From Megaustenia siamemsis (lineage: Eukaryota > Mollusca > Gastropoda > Stylommatophora > Ariophantidae): 64,000 bases of DNA. The notes beneath the pieces are model-generated. The model was not told the DNA's origin and did not search any database. It worked only from the letters and a program-made list of their open reading frames with translations. Made by a program: the position numbers and the translations under genes. This document shows, piece after piece, positions 22,566-34,300 of this stretch; position 1 is the stretch's first letter, and each line of letters starts with the position of its first letter. The DNA is taken from assembly GCA_032433765.1 (NCBI GenBank), contig JAVIAB010000159.1, positions 56,090,333-56,154,332 of the forward strand. The letters run 5' to 3'.

Positions 22566-22790
22566 AATAGAGATTAACAAATACCTTTGCCATTAGAAAT
22601 TACCAAACATGAGCATCAATAGAGATAGATAAACATAATCGCAGTCAATAGAGACTAACAAATATAATTATCGTCAACAGAGATTAACAAACATCACTAT
22701 CACAAATACAAATTAGCAAATGTCATTATCAATTGAGACTAACAAGCATCACTATCATCATCAATAGAGATTAAAGAGAAAATTAGAATA
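22566..22790. repeat. Degenerate ~35-40-bp tandem repeat
   Basis: About six diverged units around TCAATAGAGATTAACAAACATCACTATCA. Position follows directly on the GA tail of LINE F. Confidence 0.55.
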
Positions 22791-22794
22791 TTTA

Positions 22795-24435
22795 TATTAT
22801 GACCTCCGAATGTTATCCCAGGCATGCCCCTTATGGATCTTAAAATAATCTCACTATAAATATTAAACAAATCTGGTGACAGCATACAACCTTACCTAAC
22901 ACCCTGTTTTATTTGTTGAAGCTTTTCCAATTGGTTTCCAGTTATTATGGCCGCTTTTTGTTGCCAGCATATATTCTTTATTATTCTTAGATCTTAGCTG
23001 TCTACGTTTATGCTTTCTAAAATTTTGATTTTTTTTTTGGTGCTTTACTTTGTCAAATGCCTTGGTGTAATCTATGAAACATATGTATAGATCTGTTTTC
23101 ACCTATATGACTGTTTCTACTAAAGATCTTATGATATACATGACATTGTTCGTTCCTTTACCTCCAACAAAACCACAGAGTTCATCACTAATTTCTGGAC
23201 TGATTTTGTTTCGCACTCTTCGCTTGATAATTATTAGTAATATCTTAGTCATGTGACTTTTAAGGCTTATTGTGCGATGATAATCGCATTCAATCGCACC
23301 ATATTTCTTTAGTAGTAAAAGTAGAGTAAAGTACCCCCGTCACGCCAAGTGGCCGATAGGGAAATATGGTGTTAGTGACCCTATATTTTACAGACCTTCA
23401 GCACATGATTTTTGGGGTAATGTGGTCAGTATTACGCCCGTGCTGCTTTACTTTCCCAGAAAAAAATCCGGTACCCATTTAAGGCTGGGTGAACCCGGGG
23501 ATCGAACCCTACCCCTTGTCCGCGGTAGTCCAGTTCACTAACCACTGAGCTATCGCGGCTCCCTTTCTTTGGTAGGGCTATGAATATTGCTTTGCGCAGG
23601 TCGCCTGGTATATATCCGCTCTTGTAGATATCATTCAAGATTTTTGTTATTATTTCTATTCCAAAATCACCCATGGCTTCATTCTCTTCTTTAATTGTAT
23701 TATCTTGTCCAGGGGCTATTCCTGCTTTCATATTGCGCAATGCGTCTTCCACTTCTTTGAGTATTTCTGTTCCTTCTTCATTATCCTTAACATTTACATC
23801 TGTTCGTTCATCATTATAAAAATCTTTAATGTATTCTGTCCATCGTTCCATTATGCTTTATTGTTCATTTAACAGGTCTCCTTCCTTTGATCATAAACAT
23901 CCCATTTTTTATTGCGTTTTTCTTCCTGTTAATTATTCAGTCTGTTTGTATATAGCTTTGACATCTCCTTTTTGTTGCATTTCAATCTCTTTGCATCTCT
24001 CTTTTAGCCATGCTTCTTTTGCTTCATTGCATTTTATTGCACTTTCTGTATTTAATATTCTATACACATGCTTATTTTCTTTATTTCTTCTTCTTGTATC
24101 CATTAGCTGCAAAATGTCACCTGTCATCCATTTCTTTCTTGAATTTGTCCTCACTGGTGGTATGGCTTTCTTTGGATTATTACGTGATGAGGCCCCAATT
24201 TCTTTCACGGTGGTCTGCCATATTCGCCTTTCGTGTTCTGAATATGCCTCATGTGTACCACACACTTTGCTGTTTTCGCTTTCTGGGCCGTTGATTATTT
24301 CAAATTCTTCGGCCCCATCCACCGTCGCAGACTTTTCACATACGGGTTGAACACACCCGACGACCGCCGACATTGTTGTCGAACCATGTGCTTGCCTATC
24401 GAACAGCGAATACACGACACAAAGGACGAATAAAT
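22795..24435 (-). pseudogene. RTE-like LINE fragment (linker and RT fingers/palm), split by a SINE
   Basis: Read on the minus strand from 24415: RKKWMTGDILQLMDTRRR and AKEAWLKERCKEIE (linker), then MERWTEYIKDFYND, LRNMKAGIAPGQDN, RKAIFIALPKKG. The SINE at 23316-23563 intervenes. Then CGFVGGKGTNN, YICFIDYTKAFDKVKH, a broken GVRQGC block and LSPDLFNIYSEIILR. Stops and an indel region near 23030 are present. The fragment ends before the YADD box. The motif set differs from family B. Confidence 0.75.
23316..23563 (-). mobile_element. tRNA-derived SINE with 12-bp target-site duplication
   Basis: On the minus strand it starts GGGAGCCGCG, then an A box (TAGCTCAGTGGTTAG) and a B box (GGTTCGATCCC), the internal promoter of a tRNA-derived SINE. 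A body follows (GGGTACCGGATTTTTTTCTG), then the tail module found alone at 5682-5758. Flanks TTTCTTTAGTAG (23304-23315) and TTTCTTTGGTAG (23564-23575) are the target-site duplication, one mismatch. It lies inside an RTE-like RT fragment. It is not a working tRNA gene: the rest of the cloverleaf is not maintained. Confidence 0.9.
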
Positions 24436-24604
24436 CTTATTCCACTTAAATATCGATAAAGTTCACAGTCCATCCTCCAGTCAGAAGTAAAACATTACAC
24501 CAAACGGGGAATAGCAACACATAATTTCACAACTAGACTGTCGTGTAAATCATTTAAATATCTCAGCAAGAGCCGAATCATAAAAACGACAACACGTAGT
24601 CGCC

Positions 24605-25245
24605 ATGACATCGGAAGTTCAGGGAATACAGCTGGAGACAGTCCAGAGTTTCAACTACCTGGGACATACTATAACCAATGATGGAAAATGCAAAGCTGAA
24701 ATAAACAAAAGAATAGGTATGGCAAAAAGTAATTTTAATGCCATGAAAAATATACTAACAACAAAACAAATATCAACAGGGCTGAAACTAAGAATGTCAA
24801 AATGTTACATCTTCTCAATATTCCTGTATGGTGCAGAAACATGGACATTAGACAAGAAAACAGAACAGAAAATTGAAGCCTTTGAAATGTGGATTTATAG
24901 AAGAATAGGTAGAATTGGATGGAAACAAAACATAACAAACGATAGTTTTAAAATAACTGAAAATAAAAAGAGCAACTACTAAATACAATTAAGACAAGAC
25001 AAATGAAATTTTTGGAGCATGTTAAAAGACACAACAGCCTACTAAAAGTAATATTGGAAGGAAAAATACAAGGTAAAAGAGGCAGAGGCAGACCAAGACT
25101 AACATGGATGAGTAACATCAAAAGATGGTCAAGTCAATCTATGACAGCCTGCACCATCAAAGCAAGAAACAGAGTAGAATGACGATCCATGGTAGCCAAC
25201 CTTCGTTGCGGAGAAGGCACACGATGATGATGATGATGATGGTGG
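24605..25245 (+). pseudogene. Family B RTE-like LINE 3' fragment
   Basis: Starts in the RT thumb: GIQLETVQSFNYLGHTITND, KRIGMAKSNFNAMKNIL, FLYGAETWTLDKKTEQKIEAFEMW; a frame break near 24980 precedes KRGRGRPRLTWMSNIKRW and MVANLRCGEG. It ends in a GATGATGATGATGATGATGG tail (25225-25245). It lies plus-strand between two minus-strand LINE pieces. Confidence 0.78.
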
Positions 25246-25249
25246 TATG

Positions 25250-26440
25250 AACTCTTTTGATGTCTGTTGCATTGATTGCTTTAGCATTTCCCACTGTTCA
25301 TCAATACTTTGTATCTTCTCTATTGCATTGTAGCGTTTCTGAATTGTGATTTTTTATTTGTCTTGCAACTCCTTGTCTGATTTGAGTAAATCTAAATTTA
25401 ACGTGATGTTAACTGAGGCTCGTTTTGTTGTTTTTAATTTTACTCTAAGCTTTCCCACAACTGGTACATGATCACTATTGCAATCTGACCCTGGTAAAGT
25501 TTTCACACACACCAGACTGTTGCTAAATCTATTGCTTATCATTATGTCATCAATTTGATTGCGAGCGTTGTCTCCTGGGCTTTTCCGTGTCCACAGACGT
25601 CTTGGAGGTTGCTTGTTGGTTGTTCTTGCCAGATTAATAAATTTGTCATCTATTTCATTCCTATCGCCTAAGCCATAATGACCAACTACTTCCTCAACTC
25701 TTTCCTTTCCTACTTTTGCGTTAAGATCCCCTAGAACTGTGGTATTTTCATGTGGTTTACATTCAGCAGCGAGGCCCAGCTTGAAACGTCAGTTATTCAT
25801 CGATGGAAAAAAAAAAACATGAGTACCTCCGAAGTCGGAGTTATCTGCCTGTGCTGCGAGTGTCCCCTGTACACACAGCTGCCAGGGAAAAATGGATTAA
25901 CGGGCAAAATTCAGTTCCTAGTCTCTGGGACTTCCTCAGAGTTGAAATCTGGCGAACGCAACAATAAAAACAACAACAATATTTAACTCGTCGTAAAATG
26001 TATCAATTGTTTCCTCTAGACTGTCTGATGTTGGTGCATAAACTTTTATAAGAGTTATGTCTATTTGCTTTTCATTCAATTTCACTAAAAGGACTCTTTC
26101 AGATATTGGGTAAATCATTTCATTGTTCTTGCTCTTTCTGCATCCACGATGTTACCTACTCCTCTTTGGTGTTCAGTACCTTTAGAATAGATTAGTTATG
26201 TTCATCAGAATGTATCTCCCCTGATCCAATGTATCTCATTTCGCAAAGTCCGAGTAAATGTAAACACATTCTTTTAACTTCCTATTTGATGTTTCCCAGT
26301 TTATCCGTCTGCATGATAGTTCTCAAATTCCAAGTACCTGTCTTTAGAGTTTGTTTTATCTTTATTTTGCTTACAGTGGCTTGATGACGATCGGGTATCA
26401 CATGTAGCACACGATGTCCCTACCGAACGAGGGTTTTCCA
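25250..26440 (-). pseudogene. RTE-like endonuclease fragment, split by an inserted short element
   Basis: Minus-strand order: TGTWNLRTI, LLGLCEMRYIG, ITLIKVYAPTSDS, DTFYDEL, then after an insertion TTVLGDLNAKVG, RNQIDDIMIS and SDHVPVVGKLRVKLK. These are the successive signatures of the apurinic-type endonuclease. Stops and frameshifts are present. The upstream ~250 bp (26440-26700) may be its leader. Confidence 0.72.
25752..25985 (+). mobile_element. Probable SINE-like insertion within the endonuclease fragment
   Basis: About 230 bp interrupt the expected DTFYDEL to TTVLGDLNAKVG junction. The insert carries an A-run followed by GAGTACCTCCGAAGTCGGAG, which resembles the SINE body at 1190-1250, and ends in an AACAATAAAAACAACAACAA tail. 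No clear promoter boxes and no certain target-site duplication were seen. Confidence 0.4.
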
Positions 26441-26890
26441 TTGTAATCCCGTTTAACGTTGTTGTCGTGATTTATATTGTTGTGGCGGTTCATGATTGTA
26501 CAAAGATATTACAACGATGGTTTTCTGATACATTCCGTCTCTTTGTTTACGGTTGACTCCGCTAACCTTTGACTAAAACGTCTCACCGACAAGGCAGTGC
26601 GATTGTTTTGCTTCGGGGTACCCTCCCTTAGCCTTTTACTCTCCCGAGCATACTTGCAAGGCAGCAGGGCAGCCGCAGGTTGTCCTGTTTACTGCGTACA
26701 GTAGCAGGTAAAATTACCCGACCTGACGCTGCCAAATATAATGAGCAACAATAACAGTAATATTGCATTCTCATAAATCATATATATCACAAATATTTCA
26801 TTATATGTAACCTCATATATTGAAAATGTTGCTCTTTTGAAATATGCAAGTGTGTTTTTTTAATCCGACATGTTGTCCACTATGTTTATA
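26441..26890. other. Non-coding spacer downstream of R2
   Basis: GC-richer first 250 bp (possible LINE leader), then AT-rich DNA without genes. Confidence 0.35.
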
Positions 26891-26896
26891 TTTATT
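26891..26896 (-). terminator. Candidate polyadenylation signal for R2
   Basis: AATAAA on the minus strand ~110 bp downstream of the R2 stop codon. Confidence 0.3.
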
Positions 26897-27004
26897 CATT
26901 TGTACAATATGTAAATTATGGTTGTGCTAATAAGGTATGAACAATAAGGTGTTGACAATTGAGTGGAAATGTACATGTCAACACACATTACAAGAGACAT
27001 ATAT

Positions 27005-30000
27005 TTACTGAGTTTTTATTCTCTTAGAGCTGACATTGTTCCACTTGTCTATAAGGACAGGGATTGTGTACAGAAATGGGTTTGCTGCAGAATTTATGGG
27101 AAGAACAATAGCCGTTACCCAGGCGAAAACATCGTTGCTGATCTCATGACCGAAAAGAGACAAAAAACCCATAATTCCTATAGGAAACCAACAGAAGAAG
27201 CTGAACAGAGCAACCAGAGATAGTTGTTTGGCCACTAGTATATCTTCCGCCAACCTAGGAGACGTGCTAGAGGCTGTCCGACTAATTCTGTTCTCTGACA
27301 TGGCGCGAAAAATGGCAATTTGGCTGTAAGCGATGACGATACACATACAAGAGTTGAGCACGATGAACACGCCAAACGAGTAGCCCCAGCCGTTAAGACG
27401 TTTATTTGTCAAAGGTAAGCCAATACACATTGAATTAGAGGAGTTTATTTCAAACTTGAGAGCTGCTGGCGTCAGAGCAAGAAGAAAACCAATGATCCAA
27501 GACACCAACAAAGCAACAATTTTACCAAGTTTTGAAAACTTAACTTGACCAAAGGGAAACTTCATTATCAAAAACCTGTTCAAAGAAATAAGGAAAATAA
27601 ATAACAGTGATGTTTCACTAGAGAGAGTAGCCAAAAATCCAGTAGTTTTGCATAAAATACTTTCTCTCCAGGTCTTGTCATACAGAACATAAACGTCACT
27701 ATAGTAGTAGTCTGCTGCAACAATAATAAACAAATTGACTCCCATAATAAAATCCGAAATACCCAAATTTGTTATAAACAGGCCATAACTATCTCTCAGA
27801 GATAACCTAGCCCAGATCATGCGATACACAATAACTAGCAAGTTACCAGAAGTTGCAAGAACTGCTACCACCAAGAGAAGAGCTCTCTGAACACTGAGTC
27901 CTATCAGATTAAAACAAGAAGATATTGCGGCATTCGGAGCATGACACGTGTGGTATGGGATGTTGTTTCCTCTGATCTGTGGACAACACATTTCAAAACT
28001 GTCCGTGTACAGATGTTGACTGATAGTGAGACCATTAAAGAAATCTTCATAGAAATTCTCCACGATTAGTCCACGTAGATCTAGTGTTTGTAAGTTCTGC
28101 CTAGAAGAAAATATTTTCTTTTGAGAAAGACGGACAAGTGTAAAACTTAAACTGAAATGTTTCAGATTTGGAAATACTTCAAGGAAAGATGCATCGAGAC
28201 GGTAGAAACCTGTGTAGGAGAGATCAAGTGTTTCTAGGAATGGGAGTTCTACATATTTTATAGATGAGAGTTCTCTATTATGTGACACATTTAGGTGACG
28301 TATATTTTGCATTTGGAAAAAGGGCCTATCCTTCCATCGATTTTATGTATTTGGTTGTGACTAACATCTATGTTCTGAATACTATAAAGAGTTTCACTTT
28401 GATAAAACGTTGTTTGAATATTTGAATTGCAATTTGACAATTTAACAAATACTAAATCACTCAACGGTAAATATATGTTGTCATTAACGACAGATAGATC
28501 GACATCAGACATGTCCATATATTTAATATCTATCGCTGGAATAGACTTCTCCCACAAGCTATGCGATTTAGTAAAATTAACTGATTTGTTGTAACTGGAT
28601 ACAGTTACTGTACCTGACACACAACGGAAGCCTTCTGGACAGGTAAAGTTACAATCCACTTCGTCGTCTTTATACGGACAGTCAGGATGTTTGTTACAGA
28701 CTAGGTCAGGATGTAGGCAAATTTGACTTTTCCAACAAGCAAAGTGTCCGATACAGGGAGAAATATGGTCAATTTGCTCATCTTCTCCTGTAGGACAATC
28801 GTTTGTCTTGTCAAGGACATAATGTTGAGGGATACAGTATGTGCTCGGACATTTAACATATCCTACTGGGCATTCAAAATCTGAACAGTTCATCAGATGG
28901 GACGCGTCTCTGCATCCAAGAACAGCTCCGTACCTGTCTCTGACGTAGACACACCTCGGTGCCCATATGATATCACCATTTTTGTTCCTGCAAGTAGCAG
29001 CTGTTTCCAGTTTTCCTATCGTCTCGTCCAAAGGTCCCTCCCATCCAGTACAGTCAACGAGACCATCGTTTAGCTGGGAGAAGTGGACACATTTATCATC
29101 ATTACAAATAAAGGCACAAGTCTCGTTTCTCTTCAGATACTTGTGAAGGATCACACTTTCATCGTTGAATGCTTCGCCAGTGATGAGATCACAAACTGGA
29201 CAATCAATCTCGCCATCATTAATCCAGCGCAGTAACAAACAAGATCCGTCACAACAAGGCATCCCTGGACATTTAATTCTCATTTGTATCCAAGTTCCTT
29301 TGAGACGGTCATAACAGGCATTTTCATCTCGGAAGTTGCTGCACTCAACAAGGCTGTCACAAACAAGCCAGTAGGAAATGTATCGAGGCTCTTGTGCTTC
29401 TTCTCCACAATCAAACAGGGGAAATAACTTGTAATCTATTAGCTTAAGGAATGTGCGAAAATCGTTGCTTCCGTAGCTGAAGGACACAGACATAATATTA
29501 TTTCTGAATTTCACAAAACCTCCGCTATTCAAGGCTCGACTGAAACTTTCATTCGTGGCAGGTTTTATACCAATCAACAAGTTGTCCTCAATTCTACGAG
29601 GCATTGAGACCTCACACAAAATGAATGAACTAACAAACGAGCAATCAACGTCCGCCCATCCATCAACAAAACCACCTTCGTATCTGGAGAAGTCAGAGAC
29701 ATTTATATCTTCACTCCAGTCAAACCGCCACACAGCACATCCGTTGCTATAGCCACCCGAAGGTTTACCAGGCAGCCAATTATTAACCAATAAGGGCCGA
29801 CTTACATTTCGTTCAAACAATTTCCAACGAAATCTCCTGGCAATGCTACTTTTATCTCTGTAGAGACCAATAAAAAATAGAGCCGACAAATTTGAAAGTT
29901 CTCCACGTTTTCTAAAATCATTGAAATATGAATGTATCCTGGTCTGTACAAATAATAACTCGTGTTTACTTTCAATTGTGACCACATTGGAATGTTCAAC

Positions 30001-30725
30001 ATTAGTGCAAGTAGAATATGTCTCTTCACTGTTGCTTTCATTATCAGACTCCAACATCTTGTAACAAGAGACCGACTCAGCAGAAATGTTATGTTCAAAC
30101 TTCCACCATCCTTCCAGACACTGGTTACACATTGCTAGAGATAATAAATGTTTTCTAGGAATTGACACGTAGTAGTCCACAAGAAGTGTGTCCCTAAGAT
30201 GAACAATTTCCTTGTCGTACTTTACATCCAACACAACAACAAATACCTTTATGTCCGTGTCTTGTTGCTGTAAAATATGGGGTACATCTCTCGTTTCACC
30301 ATATGACATAACTTTACCGTCAAGAAAAATAACAGCAAGACGGGTGACGTTTTCCCTGACTCCTCCCATCTCAGAAAATAAATGTTGAACAAACTGGACT
30401 TTTAGTTCAACGGTTTCATTGATGTTACCATAATCCTGGAACATGGCTTGCTCGTCATAGAATCCGTAGGGTTTGTGGTTAAAAGATGAGTCAAGATACC
30501 AGGAGCTGACGTTAACGTTGGGATTGTTAACGGAGTACCAGTCGTAGACTTCAGCGAACAGAACTCTAGGTGTTGTCTTGGTGTGATTTACCAGATGATT
30601 AATAAAGTTACCACACATTGACTGTCCGTAATCATTTCTTTTATTAAAATACAAACACAACATGTCAATGTCATCTGTAGAGCATCCATCTAAAGGGAAA
30701 TTGGGGAATTCTTTTTTGGAGAAAA
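27005..30725 (-). CDS. GRL101-like: R2: GRL101-type receptor, vWA-like/CTLD/LDLa/LRR/7TM, terminal exon with one frameshift
   Basis: Close paralog of R1, same strand, ~8.7 kb away. The exon opens after TTTTATCTTTACAG (phase 1) and ends TAA at 27005-27007. The minus-strand ATG at 30771 lies in the intron. Order: FPNFPLDGC start, vWA-like segment (LAVIFLDG, IKVFVVVLDV), C-type lectin-like domain (SCYKM, WLPGKPSGG, FILCE), five LDLa-like modules, LRRs (LNVSHNREL, LETLDLSYTG), 7TM. GPCR switches are kept: GN in TM1, SDF in TM2, NRF at the TM3 D/E-R-Y site, CWFP in TM6, NPFLY in TM7. Oddity: the frame breaks in the LRR region. An A5 run at 28317-28321 appears one base short, and the R1 alignment continues in the next frame (upstream frame 30725-28291, downstream 28312-27005). 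Either a true null allele or an assembly error. Likely first exon at 41444-41498. Confidence 0.87.
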
Positions 30726-30872
30726 CTGTAAAGATAAAATGTGTTTTATAAATATAAGCTCTAATAGACAATGAGGGACGTTATATAATACATTACATGT
30801 GTGGCCAGATTTCTGAAAGCGGCAAAGCTTAACTGTACTGTTATATTAAACTACGTGACTTTGGTAACTGCC

Positions 30873-32420
30873 GATCCTTCTTCTTCTGCGATCATTGCTC
30901 ATTCAGAGTAGCATTCCGGATTTTCCTATGAAGGCAGATGTCGGTTTAAGTGTTTCGGTTGCTCCTCATAGTATCTCTTCCAGGGAGGTGGATGTGGACC
31001 ACATTGTCCTTCTCAGGTCTGTGTACTTGGTCAATCCTGTAGAATATGTTTTGTTGTCATGTTGTCCAGTGTACAGTGACATTGGCTGATAGTTCCTATC
31101 TTGAGTTTATTGAACATGTGGTATCTCGTTCTTTTGTGGCCAGTGCGTAGGCGAAGTATGATGACTTGATCCCTCCTTGATAGTTGGAGGTATCCGTCCC
31201 TCTCGTTATACTTTAGGTGTTCTCGTTTCCATTTTTCATGATACTGGCCTTTGCTGATGGACTTTGCTTCGTCGTAGCTGGTCAGATGGCTCTCTTGTGG
31301 TAATCTCCCTCCATCTTTAGTTAATTTGTCTGCACGTTCGTTCCCGTGTATATTACAATGTGATAGTATCCACTGAATGACTACTCTCTGGAATTTATTG
31401 CAAGTATGGTCAAGGGTTGTTCTCAAGTCATCTAGCTCACTGTTCCTGGAGGTGTTTAGAGCTGTTAAGACTTATGGTACATCAGTTAGTATCATCAACT
31501 TCTTGTGCATGTTATTTTTGTGTTGGATAGCCAGTTTTGCTGCATCTTTGAGGGCTTCATTTTCTGCTTTATAGTTTTATAGAGAATTTTCCAGTAGCTA
31601 TTGACTAGGTGATCTCATTCTGGGTTTTCTGCCTCAAGAACGCACCTCTTCCTCCATTTCTTGTGGCCTTTGTAGCGGAGCCATTTGTGTATATGTGTGA
31701 CCAGGAGTTCTGTGGGTAGTTGCTGTTTGTGTTTTTCTGCCATGTGTTTTCTCTCTTTGTCTGTTTGTGTGCATTTTTCCATGATTCCTATTATGTCTTC
31801 CTTAAGTTCTGGTATTTTGTGTTTCCCATGAGAAGCCATATCAGATGGGCATAAGGGTTTTGTTAGTGTTTGGGACAGTACTGGGTCACTAGTTGCCAGT
31901 TCTTCGGAGATTGCACCGAAGTAGCTCCTTTTTAGTCTTACTTTTCCGAAACTAATTATTCTTTGGTGCATATGGTGGCTAAGGAGCCTTTTATATTTCT
32001 CCGCTTCTTGCATTACTTTAGTTTTCCGTCTGTCTTTTAAGGGTTGTAAACCTGTTACTGTTTCTACAGTCACGATATGTGTAGATTTCATAGCACCAGT
32101 TATGATACGGGCACCCTAGTTTTGTGTTCTGTCAATTTTACTAAGCTGTGATTCGGAAGCTGTAGCCCAGGATGTGACTCCATACTCTAGGACTTTTCTT
32201 ACTCTTCCTACGTATAGTCGTTTCAAGATATTGCTGTCTGCTCTCCAGTCCGTTCCTGTCAATTTCTTCATAATATCGGTTCGTTTTCTGGCTTTTTGTT
32301 TGCTCTGTCTACTGATTTATCCGTGTCATTCTGCGATTCCTGGTGCTGCCAAGATATGTTGGGCTGCCCCAACGTCTTCGTTGTTTCCTTTTCTTGGACG
32401 AGTTTTATCAATTTTCAGAC
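30873..32420 (-). pseudogene. LINE F, 5'-truncated inverted copy
   Basis: Minus-strand remnants parallel the copy at 21100-22540: RQSKQKARKRTDIMKKLTG, VGRVRKVLEYGVTSWATASE, LKDRRKTKVMQEAEKYKRLL, NIHGNERADKLTKDGGRLPQ and CHCTLDNMTTKHILQD. The 3' end is near 30873 with a GAAGAAGAAG tail instead of a GA run. The RNase H start is eroded. It lies in the presumed R2 intron. Confidence 0.78.
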
Positions 32421-32589
32421 CCACAAAAAAAGTTGATCATATTGGACCATATACATATATCTTGAATGTCCACTTACATGTTTATTTGGAGATAGCAAAT
32501 ATATAACAGAAACCAATTCTCTCCCCCATTTTTCAGATCTGTGTTACTGTTTTGGCTTTCGTGTTTAGATAGTTGTAGTAGATGTAGTT

Positions 32590-32690
32590 AGTCGAAGGCT
32601 CCGAAATCCCTGCAAACGTATTCAAATCCATAATTACTTAACCTACTGTGAACTATCTTATCGCACTGAATGATCCAAACAAAGAAAGAC
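32590..32690 (-). repeat. Fragment of repeat X
   Basis: CTGCAAACGTATTCAAATCC and the following bases match the 53200-53290 end of repeat X and, inverted, the 5340-5386 end of the copy at 4759-5396. Confidence 0.5.
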
Positions 32691-32691
32691 T

Positions 32692-32922
32692 AATCTCTAC
32701 CGTCAAACTCGTTGTTTGTGTTTTCTGATCTCTACTGTCCAACTTGTTGTTTGTGAGCTAATCTCTACAGTCCAACTCGTTGTTTGTCATCTAATATCTA
32801 CTGTCCAACTCGCTGTTTGTGAGCTAATCTCTACTGTCCAACTCGTTGTTTGAGATCTAATCTCTACTGTTCAAGTCGTTGTTTGTGAGCCAATCTCTAT
32901 TGTCCAACTTGTTGTAGGTTAG
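32692..32922. repeat. 33-bp minisatellite, ~7 copies
   Basis: Units carry AATCTCTACTGTCCAACTCG followed by TTGTTTGTGAGCT. Copies differ at several positions. Confidence 0.85.
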
Positions 32923-34074
32923 CCAAACATTTTTGTTATATATAATGAAACATTAGTTAAGTTGAAACAACAAACTAAATGCAATAAACTACATGAAAGA
33001 AAAAAAATGTATGTGGATATATAACGGTGGATTGAAGATTGCGGTTGAAGGGAAATGCACTGAGGTGTATGGATATAAATTATATTGACTAAGCAATGAA
33101 ATATTTACGGTTGATAGAAGATTGTAGAGGGACATGATCGCCTACACCACCCGGTATGGCGCATACTGATGATGGATATATAACAATGTTATAGAACCTC
33201 AAACTTGTGTCTGGTTGTGTCTTTGTTGTATTTTATTATCTCGTGTTGATGGGTCCGAAGTTGAGCACATTAAACCTGGTCAAAGTTGACACATCATAAA
33301 TGTGTAGAAGCAAAGCAGTTGATGACAGTTACATTGAAGACAAGTACATACAATACATCGAAAACATACAAAACGATATTAAACACAAAAAAAGTTAAAA
33401 CTAAAAGATAATATTATAAATAATGTGCATGTGCGATGAGTTAACTTAGGAAATAATGTTCAAACTGGTTACTTAGTTTGACAGTTTACAACGTCTGTAG
33501 AAGCAATATGGACTAAACAATGAAATATTTCAGTAACTGACTAGAGAGGTAGTTGGCGAACAAATTCTGGGATAAAGATAGATGGGATGTTTATTTTAAC
33601 AACATTTGCTCTCAGTAACAGGCTTGGTAACTTCCTAGCTGGAACAGTTAACTACTAAATTATGTAGCTACATCACAAGAATGAAACGAGGTGTACAATA
33701 CATAACTTTATTACAAATTGTCCTCGTAGATAATATTAGCTAACTAGATCCCGTAATTAAGGAATGAGTTAATTAACGATTATTTAAGTAATATGTTAAT
33801 TAACAGCCTAAGAAGTTATATTTCTAATGTGTAAATAGCCAATGACAACATTATCGTCAATGACCTGGTCAAAGTAGAAACATATAATTGTATCGTAACA
33901 GCTTGACTAAGTAAGGACAGCATAAAGTAATTCGACGTTCCGGCCATGTGACATTTTTTGCTATGATAGTACTTCAAAACTTACAAGACGCTAACTTGAT
34001 TAGGAACAAGTGGCGGGGTGTAAAGTACACTCCATCAAGGTATGGTAACAACTTTATAAATAGAAAACCAACAA
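32923..34074. other. AT-rich non-coding stretch with small LINE and PLE remnants
   Basis: 33111-33176 is a plus-strand family D terminal remnant (GACATGATCGCCTAC, then CGGTATGGC, then a GATGATGG tail). 33934-33952 resembles the hammerhead-like motif at 34081-34108. Otherwise no genes. Confidence 0.5.
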
Positions 34075-34300
34075 AATACTGACGTTTCGGCCATGTGGAC
34101 TTCTACAGAAATAAAGAACAACTTAAACAGACAACGGAATAAAGATAAACTCTACTGCATGTGGGATGAGCGGTACTAGTAGATTCAGGAGAAATAAAAA
34201 GAGGAATAAGAAATGATACAATACGACAAATAGGAGATGTACTTCTTTATAAGAATAACAATTGATACAATAATAAACAATGTAAAACTTAGTGGAGACT
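34075..34300 (-). repeat. Penelope-like element pseudo-LTR, 3' copy
   Basis: Aligns by eye with 37028-37260 over ~180 bp, same orientation, with shared blocks GAGAAATAAA, GAAATGATACAA and GATGTACTT. Confidence 0.6.
34081..34108 (-). ncRNA. Hammerhead-ribozyme-like remnant in PLE pseudo-LTR
   Basis: On the element's sense (minus) strand the bases read CTGTAGA, a GTCC/GGCC stem with loop ACAT, then CGAAACGTC. The hammerhead core is CUGAUGA, helix II, GAAAC. The second half fits and the first has two changed bases, with one mismatch in the stem, so it is predicted inactive. Such ribozymes are known in Penelope-like pseudo-LTRs. Weaker copies: 33934-33952 and 37032-37050. Confidence 0.45.

Noticed and set aside
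23450..23563. Possible tRNA gene
   Set aside because: A and B boxes are present, but it is flanked by a target-site duplication with a SINE body attached, and the cloverleaf is not maintained.
22795..25245. Twin-priming inversion of a single LINE
   Set aside because: The minus RT piece and plus 3' piece have different family motifs, and ~165 bp of unrelated DNA lie between them.
30726..30771. ATG at 30771 as the start of R2
   Set aside because: The codons before 30725 differ from R1 and include the acceptor pyrimidine tract; similarity to R1 begins just after TTTACAG.
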